Source: Deltaproteobacteria bacterium (GTDB lineage Bacteria; Myxococcota_A; Polyangia; Polyangiales; Polyangiaceae). From it: a DNA stretch of 35,073 bases. The notes below the pieces were generated by a model, which ran no database searches, was not told where the DNA came from, and was given only the letters and a program-made list of their open reading frames with translations. Each line of letters opens with the position of its first letter. Within the stretch, counting starts at the first letter, position 1. The position numbers and the translations under genes were made by a program. Below, piece after piece: positions 6,952 through 13,294 of this stretch. The stretch covers positions 1 to 35,073 of the forward strand of contig QJWJ01000184.1 in assembly GCA_003235365.1 (NCBI GenBank), given 5' to 3'.

Positions 6952-8439
6952 TCAGCCCCCTTCCAAGCGGTTCAGCCAAGGATAGTCGCCTCTGGCAACG
7001 TCTCTTCCCCATTCGTCGTGTCGGAACCCGAAGTACCTACGGATCAACTCCATCAGGTTACCTGGCGCCTCGCCCGCCAGGATACGAGCCACGACGTCCT
7101 TGTGTGCGCCATATCGATCGGGCTCCTGCGCGTGGATCCAAGCACATGGCTCACTGCAAAACATCTTCGGCACGCCGTCGTGATCGACTCGCCGCGCCCA
7201 GTTGTCTTCCGGCGTTCCCGCGCTCAGCGGCAGTTGACAGAGGCTGCAGAACGCAACGGGAGTTGCACCCATCGAGTACCACTCCACGCCCGGTCCCGCA
7301 TCCTGACAACGCTTGCTGACCTGTTGCCAAATCGGATCGAGAGAGGGCCAGCTTCGAGGGTACTGCTGCTCGAGCCAACGTCGCTCCTCCGGACTGGGAA
7401 TCGCCATGTCGAACCACACCGTCGCGCGGTGGGTGTAGGCGCTCGCGTAAATCATGTGATGGTAGTAGTCGATGCTCTGCTCGAATTGCGACCAGTACCA
7501 CGGTTTCTTCAGGCCGAACTCGTCGAGCTGCCGCTGGAATTGCGTCAAGATCCACTCTTCGACAAACTCTTTGAACGATTGGGTGCGGTGGTCGAACGGC
7601 GTGAGGTAATCCATGGCGATCCCCGTGACGACCGAGAAGAACAGCCACGTGCGCCAGAACCATTTGTCGACCAGGTACTGCGCATACTCCTTGTCGTGCT
7701 CGACCAAGATGCGCATCACCGCCGGGCCAATTTGGGCATGCCGCGCTTCGTCCGTTTGGATGCTCTGCAACATGTTCTGAAACATCTTGTCACCCACTCC
7801 ATGGGCGACGGATGACAAGGCGACGAACTGTAGATTCGTGAACCCGGTTTCGAAAACGAAGTTGGTCCCGATCGCCATTTCGATCGGGTTCGCGGTGAGC
7901 AGCAACTCGTCGACCAGGTGTCTCGCCGCAATCGCAACCCAGTTGTTCGTGTGAAAGAACCGATGCGTCCAATCAAACTGGATGTCCCAGCGCACGAGCT
8001 GGTGCATCAGCTCGAGAGGGATCTGAGTGTGTCGCAATTCATCCAACGCACCGAGTGTCGCTGCGCAGCGCCACGCGCTGTCCCTCCCAAACCTTGCCGC
8101 ACGCAGGTTACCGACGGTGGCAGCGAACTCTGCGAGCGGCAAAGTCGCTGCGTGCAACTTCAGCGCGCTGAGCCAACGACGGTCGTGACGAGCAAAGTCG
8201 TCCACGCCACCGATGGCCTCCCGCACTGCACGCACGGAATCCTCTTTGCGATTCTGCCCCATGACGTACTCGGTGAAGCTCGTCCGGTACGGCTCGTCCC
8301 AACTCTCCCAGGCCGCTCCTTCCAGCCATGGCGTTCCACTGACTTCCGGCGGGAAGGCATCGACTTCCGACACATAGTCCAGTCGCCAGTCGAGCTTTCG
8401 TGCCCAGTCCAGCCAGTCCTCTCGAGCCAGCAACGCCAT
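6952..8439 (-). CDS. tmoA: Toluene/alkene-type diiron monooxygenase, alpha subunit
   Basis: The 495-residue catalytic subunit carries all six diiron ligands at the numbering remembered for toluene 4-monooxygenase: Glu104 (LPLAEFAA), Glu134 and His137 (LDELRH), Glu197 (FVFETGFTN), Glu231 and His234 (QTDEARHAQ). Thr201, the conserved active-site Thr, is present. Other family blocks include WDIQFDWTHRFFHTNNWVAI, MDYLTPFDHRTQSFKEF and KPWYWSQFEQSIDYYHHMIY. The enzyme oxygenates an aromatic or alkene substrate with O2. Pocket positions 100 and 103, known to tune specificity in the toluene enzymes, are Leu and Ala here, so the substrate cannot be named. The ATG at 8439 follows GAGGGGAAGC. It is the first gene of the seven-gene operon. 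Confidence 0.95.
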   Translation of the reverse strand: MALLAREDWLDWARKLDWRLDYVSEVDAFPPEVSGTPWLEGAAWESWDEPYRTSFTEYVMGQNRKEDSVRAVREAIGGVDDFARHDRRWLSALKLHAATLPLAEFAATVGNLRAARFGRDSAWRCAATLGALDELRHTQIPLELMHQLVRWDIQFDWTHRFFHTNNWVAIAARHLVDELLLTANPIEMAIGTNFVFETGFTNLQFVALSSVAHGVGDKMFQNMLQSIQTDEARHAQIGPAVMRILVEHDKEYAQYLVDKWFWRTWLFFSVVTGIAMDYLTPFDHRTQSFKEFVEEWILTQFQRQLDEFGLKKPWYWSQFEQSIDYYHHMIYASAYTHRATVWFDMAIPSPEERRWLEQQYPRSWPSLDPIWQQVSKRCQDAGPGVEWYSMGATPVAFCSLCQLPLSAGTPEDNWARRVDHDGVPKMFCSEPCAWIHAQEPDRYGAHKDVVARILAGEAPGNLMELIRRYFGFRHDEWGRDVARGDYPWLNRLEGG

Positions 8440-8768
8440 GCTTCCCCTCGGTTCGTCGATGAAGGCTCAAGCCTAACATCGGGTGGGTGCTTGTACACCA
8501 CGTTGACGTCGGATCGGCGGCTGAGCCCGCACGAGACGGAGGACCAGGCCTGCGGGTTCCCGCGCCCCGAGGGCCGAAGCCTCAAACGGCGAACGCCGAA
8601 GCCGAAGCTACTCCTGGAAGCGTGTTCACTGATGATCTGGGGTTTCCGGTCCTTCGGCCTCAGCAGCGCTCGAGGCGCGCCGAAAGACTCGAGACCCACT
8701 AAGTCGCGCTGCAGGACGCACGTTCATACCGAAAGCATTCGCACACCGACCCGTCACGCGACGCGTCT
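8440..8768. other. Upstream region of the monooxygenase operon, no gene seen
   Basis: This 329-base stretch lies between the small unknown gene and the operon start and should hold the operon promoter. A 12-base palindrome AGGCTCAAGCCT sits at 8463-8474, 24 bases before the alpha-subunit ATG. A short hairpin CGGCG-AA-CGCCG and several cttcggc repeats (minus strand) occur around 8570-8615. I see no convincing sigma-70 or sigma-54 promoter. Open frames here lack any protein-like pattern. Confidence 0.4.
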
Positions 8769-9374
8769 TCAGTGCGTCGTGGGGGGAACCGTGTCGTTCG
8801 CCACTTGCCACGGAAGGGCTCGAACCACCGACGGGCGGCTCGAAACGAGAGGCGGGCGAGCGAGACCCGAAGCGACGGTTTCGAACCGGAGCTCAACCTG
8901 AACCCCAGCGAGCATCAGAGTTTCAGCAAGCTCAGGGATCCAGGACGGGAGCGGCGCCCCATCGAGCTGAAGGTACAGCCGCACGAGCAACGGCAACTCG
9001 GCTGGCAGAAGCTGAGCGACGTTCCAGGGGGAGGTGGCCTTGCCCACGGCGAGCGTGAGCACGTGAAAATGCTCAGCTCGAAGCCGCCCCTCGACACGAC
9101 GGGAGAATTGCTGAATCGTCTCGCCGCGCTCCTGGTGAACCATGTGCACTTCGTCGCACTCTCCCCTCGAAAGCAAGCTGGCCTTCTGCCAGGGCGCGGC
9201 AGTCGCAACTACCAGTAGGCACTTGGTCAGTTGCTCCGATGGCGCACAAGTGCTCGAATAGCCGAGTTGTGGGTCGCTCGACGCAGCGCATCGGCCATGG
9301 CTTGGTTTGGGGCCCAACATGCAGACGGGCGCGATGCAATAGTCGCACCAAGTTACTATTTGCCGCCGATTCAC
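8769..9374 (-). CDS. Small protein of unknown function
   Basis: The open frame is up to 201 residues, but the start is unclear. The GTG at 9374 has no ribosome-binding site, and the first 50 residues (Cys-rich, irregular) look non-coding. From about residue 50 on (KCLLVVATAAPWQK) the sequence reads like a compact domain: hydrophobic strand, a QERGETIQQFSRRVEGRLR helix, LTLAVGKA strand, then a long helix-rich part ending LAETLMLAGVQVELRF. No known motif was recognised and no transmembrane segment is evident. It lies upstream of the monooxygenase operon on the same strand, but the 329-base gap argues for a separate unit. It may be a real gene with a shorter start. Confidence 0.45.
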   Translation of the reverse strand: MNRRQIVTWCDYCIAPVCMLGPKPSHGRCAASSDPQLGYSSTCAPSEQLTKCLLVVATAAPWQKASLLSRGECDEVHMVHQERGETIQQFSRRVEGRLRAEHFHVLTLAVGKATSPWNVAQLLPAELPLLVRLYLQLDGAPLPSWIPELAETLMLAGVQVELRFETVASGLARPPLVSSRPSVVRALPWQVANDTVPPTTH

Positions 9375-9635
9375 CGCTGTTACCCGACGCTATCGCCCGC
9401 GACTGCGGCCAACTCCGGAAATTCTGACGTGAGGAAGACAATCCGAGTGCTGAATCTTCGCAGCTCGCTACCCCATTTCGGGAGGTGCAGCGACCGACCA
9501 CAACCGACGCTTTTGAAACACTGGAGGAACTATCGCGTCCCAGGGTTTACGCGACGATCGCCGTTCGGCCCTGAACGTCACCGTCGACGCGATTCGCGAG
9601 CGCTCCTTCGATGCCTGCAAGCGGACTCTGACCTC

Positions 9636-11024
9636 TCAGTCGTCCCCAACCAGCATCTCCAATCGTTCTCTCAGCCGCGGCACGACTCGCTGCAACTCCG
9701 CCACGGCGGCATCGAACGACGCATACATCGGCGGCGTCGGGTCGGCCAATGCTTCATTCATGATGAACGCCGCATGCCGATCGATCGCTGCACGCATGGC
9801 ATCGAGAGCGAATGGCCCATCCAACAACTGCCTAGCTGCCTCTCGCCAGCGGTCCAGATCCGTGTCGAGCGCCTTGAACACCGGATCGCAGCCGGGCGCC
9901 AAGGCCAAGCCATCCCAATACGGGTAGGTCTCGCTACAGTCTTCGGGCAAGACCGACCATGGAGGTGCCGCGTGGTCGGGGTTGATCCAAAACGTCGCTT
10001 CGACATCCCACGGGATCAACACGAAGCTGTCGGGGGCTTGCTCGAAAATGTAGAAGTTGTGGTTGGTGTGGGACGCCCCATCCGTCCAGAAGTACGTGAT
10101 CCCGTCGTAGTTGGCCACCGCATCATCCACCGCCAGGTAGCGCGCCAGGTAGTCAAGGTCCATGTACTGGTCGAGGACCTGCAATCGCTCCTCTTCCGCC
10201 GCCTCGCGGAGCGTCACGGCGAAGCCTTCGTACCCGCTGACGTCCATCGATTCTTCGTTGGTCTTCAATGCCGCCAACAAGCTCGACTCATCGGCATCCG
10301 AAGGCCACACTTCCTTGTACAGATTACCGTCCGGTGTGCCAGGCCATCGGTCGGCGGTGAATCGACCGTCAATCTGCTCGACCATGCCGTACAATCCGTA
10401 GCTCTGCCCGTTGACTCGCAAGACAGCCCAGGCAGCTCTCGGTGTCACGATACCCATGGCGCGAAACAGATCGTAGCTCAGGCGCTCCTTCATTCGGCTA
10501 TCATCGTGCCGATAGGCGTTGAAGTTCAGGCGTTTCAGGCCGAAGAAGCGTTGCTCTTCATCGTACTCGCTGAACTTCACCTTCATGCTCAAGCGGGGAC
10601 AGATCAGTTCGTCATTCTCGTCGAAACACCCATACAGCGAGCCGTAGTAGCCCTTGAAGCGCAAGCCAACGTCGCCAATGAGCTGCCCGTCGAAGCAAGC
10701 CCGCGCCAAAGCGTACTGTTCGTCCCTCGCGTTCTGCTGCAGCGACGCCCAGTCGTCCTCCGGCAGAAAAAAGTCGAAGGTCGGAACGTGAGCGTAGTCG
10801 AACAACTGCTGAGCATCTGCGTCGTTCATGCTGAACCCTTCAGCGCACTCCTGCGCTGGCGACGTGGGGGCGGAGCCGTCGGGTGCGAGTGGATCCGAAG
10901 GCGCAACACTTCCCGACGAAGGGACGTCAATCATCGACCGCTGTGCCGAGCCGTCACCGCAAGCAGCGATAACCGCGCAACAAAGCGTTGGACTCATCAC
11001 GCGTACTCGGAGCCCCGGAGCCAT
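9636..11024 (-). CDS. CotH-kinase-like lipoprotein
   Basis: The 462-residue protein starts with a lipoprotein signal (MAPGLRVRVMSPT..., lipobox IAAC, Cys22), then a Ser/Pro linker to about residue 65. The CotH-like fold, an atypical protein-kinase relative, follows: LRFKGYYGS, the basic block LNFNAYRHDDSRMKERLSYD (about 165-184), YGLYGMVEQID (209-219), a VDDAVANYDG helix, and the HTNHNFYIF plus IPWDVEATF pair (319-345) that carries the metal-binding Asp region. In Bacillus and fungi CotH proteins phosphorylate coat or surface proteins; the substrate here is unknown. The ATG at 11024 is chosen because GAGG lies 7 bases upstream and it gives a proper signal peptide; upstream ATGs do not. It probably acts outside the cytoplasmic membrane. 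Confidence 0.85.
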   Translation of the reverse strand: MAPGLRVRVMSPTLCCAVIAACGDGSAQRSMIDVPSSGSVAPSDPLAPDGSAPTSPAQECAEGFSMNDADAQQLFDYAHVPTFDFFLPEDDWASLQQNARDEQYALARACFDGQLIGDVGLRFKGYYGSLYGCFDENDELICPRLSMKVKFSEYDEEQRFFGLKRLNFNAYRHDDSRMKERLSYDLFRAMGIVTPRAAWAVLRVNGQSYGLYGMVEQIDGRFTADRWPGTPDGNLYKEVWPSDADESSLLAALKTNEESMDVSGYEGFAVTLREAAEEERLQVLDQYMDLDYLARYLAVDDAVANYDGITYFWTDGASHTNHNFYIFEQAPDSFVLIPWDVEATFWINPDHAAPPWSVLPEDCSETYPYWDGLALAPGCDPVFKALDTDLDRWREAARQLLDGPFALDAMRAAIDRHAAFIMNEALADPTPPMYASFDAAVAELQRVVPRLRERLEMLVGDD

Positions 11025-11216
11025 TTCCAACCTCTTGATGTGGTGCAGCATACGAACACGCTCAATCAGATGACGCGGACCCCACGCAGAGTAGCTCGCC
11101 CCGCCAAAACGGGAGTGGGCCCAAGGGCCGCTCTCCCGAAGCCCAACGCAAGCTCGCATCTTCACATGCGGCGCTCAGTGAACGCTTCCAGGCCGCGGCT
11201 CACCGGACGTGCGCGA

Positions 11217-12014
11217 TCACGAAGGTGGCATGGCAGCAAGCTGCTCGACGAACCCGCTCAAGTCGTCGGTTACACCAATCGGTGCATGAGCATCCAGTCG
11301 TTCGGGGGCCGCTCTGAGGCGATTGACCCAAAACGTGGGGTACCCAAACCACGCCGCACCGCACGCATCCCACCCGGCGAATGCCACGAACAGCACTTGA
11401 TTGGGCGTCAAGCCCGTTTCATCGACGGCGATCGAGTAGGCACGTCGGTGGGGCTTGAAGGTTCTGCGATCGTGTGTGCTGAAGACGTGATCAACCAAGC
11501 GAGTCGCGTTCGCCGCTTCCAGCCCGTTGCTCAACATGGCCGGAGTCATGTTGGACAGCACTGCTGTGCCCAGGCCCATTTGCTTCAATTGCGAGAGCGA
11601 GGCGGCGGTATCGGGCCACGGCTGCAAGTGCCTCAACACGTGACTGAGCTCCGTCAGGTTGGCGCGAGTCACCGCAACGCCGGCCGTTTCCCCCGCGAAG
11701 AGGAGAGCGCGTTGCGCCAGCGTGACGAAGTCGTGATAGGGGCCACCCAACGCGGTGAGCCATTGGTATTCGAAGAGCCGCGCTCGGAAGATTCGCACGA
11801 AGTCGGCCGAGCCACCCATGTGCTGCACGGCCGCGACGACCGGCCGCGGGTCGAACAACACCAACCCGTCGAACGCGATCAGGCGAGGGCGCCATCCGAC
11901 GCGCCCCGTGGCAACGGCGCGCGTCGTCGGACGGGGGGAACCGCAGGCGCCAACACCGAGCGTCAACAAGGTGCCGACAGCGAGTCGGCGTGATATCGGA
12001 ACGACAACGCGCAT
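11217..12014 (-). CDS. Tat-type lipoprotein with haloacid dehalogenase fold
   Basis: The 265-residue protein has a twin-arginine signal (ISRRLAVG, Arg9-Arg10) ending in a lipobox VGAC (Cys24), followed by a haloacid dehalogenase type II domain. Recognisable parts are the substrate-arm block FRARLFEYQWL, LSNMTP (Ser154-Asn155), FKPHRRAY (Lys187, Tyr193) and WDACGAAWFGYPTFWVNR. Two catalytic motifs are altered. Motif I reads AFDGLVLFD, one residue shorter than the usual FDxYGTLFD, and the loop before Trp215-Asp216 reads VAFAG, lacking the Ser and Asn of the usual VSSNA. It is therefore a dehalogenase relative that may not dehalogenate. It is divergent from a LysR regulator across a 110-bp spacer with a palindrome. 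Export of a folded HAD protein by Tat is uncommon. Confidence 0.85.
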   Translation of the reverse strand: MRVVVPISRRLAVGTLLTLGVGACGSPRPTTRAVATGRVGWRPRLIAFDGLVLFDPRPVVAAVQHMGGSADFVRIFRARLFEYQWLTALGGPYHDFVTLAQRALLFAGETAGVAVTRANLTELSHVLRHLQPWPDTAASLSQLKQMGLGTAVLSNMTPAMLSNGLEAANATRLVDHVFSTHDRRTFKPHRRAYSIAVDETGLTPNQVLFVAFAGWDACGAAWFGYPTFWVNRLRAAPERLDAHAPIGVTDDLSGFVEQLAAMPPS

Positions 12015-12079
12015 ACTGAGGCCCGGGAAAGGTTCCGAGTTGTTTGCGCGCTTCGCCGCTGCAATTCAAATGAGGAGTT

Positions 12080-12096
12080 CTTACGGGTGGTGTAAG
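12080..12096. promoter_or_regulatory. Candidate LysR binding palindrome
   Basis: CTTACGGGTGGTGTAAG is a perfect 5-bp inverted repeat separated by 7 bases and contains the T-N11-A pattern (T12082 to A12094) expected of LysR-family sites. It lies in the 110-bp spacer between the divergent dehalogenase-like lipoprotein and LysR genes, 28 bases before the LysR ATG. Both genes could be controlled from it. The palindrome is seen; the binding is inferred. Confidence 0.5.
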
Positions 12097-12124
12097 CAAA
12101 GCTACCCCCCTCAGGAGACCAACG

Positions 12125-13021
12125 ATGCCCCAATGGCCCTCGCTCAACGCGCTGCATACGTTCTTGATGGTCTGTCGGCACCTGAGCATGAAGCGCGCCG
12201 CGCGGGAACTGCGCGTGACTCCCGCCGCAGTGAGCCAGCAGGTGCGATTGCTCGAAGAACACTTCGGGTTCACCCTGGTCCGTCGAACACCCCGGGGAGT
12301 CCAACCCACCGAGCGCGCCCAGCGATTGCTACCTGAGCTGAGCAAGGCGTTCGACAGCATCGAACGTGTTGTCGACGCGGCCCAACAGCTCGAGCAGAGC
12401 CAACTGCGTGTGGCCGTCGCGCCCGCCTTCGCCGCGGCCTACCTGGCTTCGAAGCTCGGTGAGTTCACGCGAAATCACAACGGGATCGAAGTGTCGTTGC
12501 TCGCCGATAGCCGGATCGTCGACTACGCCGAACAGGACATCGACATCGGCGTTCGTTACGGCCGCGGACACTACACTGGGCTGGCGGCAGAGCGGCTGAT
12601 GGCGGACGCCGTGTTTCCCGTCAGCGCACCGAAATTGGCGGCGCGCCGCGCAGGTCGCAGCAACGACGAACTTCCGCTGCTTCATGACGACAGTCTCGCC
12701 TTCGATGGCAGCTTTCCCACGTGGGCAACGTGGTTCAGCGAGACGACTCGCTGCCACCCCAAGCCTACGGCTGGACCTCGATTCAACACTGCCCACGACG
12801 CGATAGCCGCCGCAATTGCGGGTGATGGCATGCTGCTCGCACGGCGTTCACTCGTTCGAACTCACCTCGCCACGGGGCGCCTACAACGCACGTCTGCGGA
12901 CGAGTTGACCGTACCTCACGGCTTCTTCGTGGTTTATCGACCGTCGTCGAGGGATCGTTCCAATCTGCACGCGTTTCGCGACTGGCTTCACGATTCGTTC
13001 GGCGACACCCGCAAGGACTGA
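12125..13021 (+). CDS. LysR-family transcriptional regulator (GcvA-like)
   Basis: The 298-residue protein has the N-terminal winged HTH (about residues 8-65: HTFLMVCRHLSMKRAARELR, VTPAAVSQQVRLLEEHFG, LVRRTPRGVQPTERA) and a periplasmic-binding-like effector domain. The effector domain contains the RIVDYAEQDIDIGVRYGRG block typical of the GcvA/AmpR branch. AGGAGA lies 7 bases before the ATG at 12125. It is divergent from the Tat-lipoprotein dehalogenase-like gene with a T-N11-A palindrome between them, so that gene is its likely target. The effector is unknown. A CGGCC-GTCA-GGCCG hairpin follows the stop. Confidence 0.9.
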   Translation: MPQWPSLNALHTFLMVCRHLSMKRAARELRVTPAAVSQQVRLLEEHFGFTLVRRTPRGVQPTERAQRLLPELSKAFDSIERVVDAAQQLEQSQLRVAVAPAFAAAYLASKLGEFTRNHNGIEVSLLADSRIVDYAEQDIDIGVRYGRGHYTGLAAERLMADAVFPVSAPKLAARRAGRSNDELPLLHDDSLAFDGSFPTWATWFSETTRCHPKPTAGPRFNTAHDAIAAAIAGDGMLLARRSLVRTHLATGRLQRTSADELTVPHGFFVVYRPSSRDRSNLHAFRDWLHDSFGDTRKD

Positions 13022-13035
13022 GTGGAGCGCGCCGT

Positions 13036-13049
13036 CGGCCGTCAGGCCG
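13036..13049 (+). terminator. Short hairpin after the LysR gene
   Basis: A perfect 5-bp stem CGGCC/GGCCG with loop GTCA begins 15 bases after the LysR stop. There is no T-run directly behind it, so it is a weak terminator candidate. The 245 bases from here to the next start hold no gene that I can support. Confidence 0.25.
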
Positions 13050-13294
13050 CAGCCCGCCCCTTTGAAAAGAACGGGATCAACTGGCCACTACAGATGAGCC
13101 GAACAGACGCCGTTGCACACGCGTCATGCCCGGCTTGGAACGAGCGCACATGCAGAAGTTTGCTTCGAAGTGCAACGAGTACCACACGCGCCCGGCGTAT
13201 GTGTACCCGTCCCACGCACAACCAACGCAACCACCCACCTCCTGCCTCCGCCTCGTTCCGGGCCACGAACTCGAACCTTGGGGGCACAGGAACC

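Noticed and set aside
6950..7012. Longer start for the gamma subunit (ATG at 7012)
   Set aside because: It would overlap the alpha-subunit gene by about 60 bases and add a basic extension not found in the family. The GTG at 6949 has a good ribosome-binding site.
8440..8699. Minus-strand frame 8160-8699 upstream of and overlapping the alpha subunit
   Set aside because: It overlaps the alpha-subunit gene in another frame on the same strand and lacks motifs.
9231..11993. A 920-codon open frame on the plus strand
   Set aside because: It lies antisense to the CotH-like and dehalogenase-like genes and crosses their junction. Its composition is Arg/His/Val-rich without motifs, typical of an antisense shadow in high-GC DNA.
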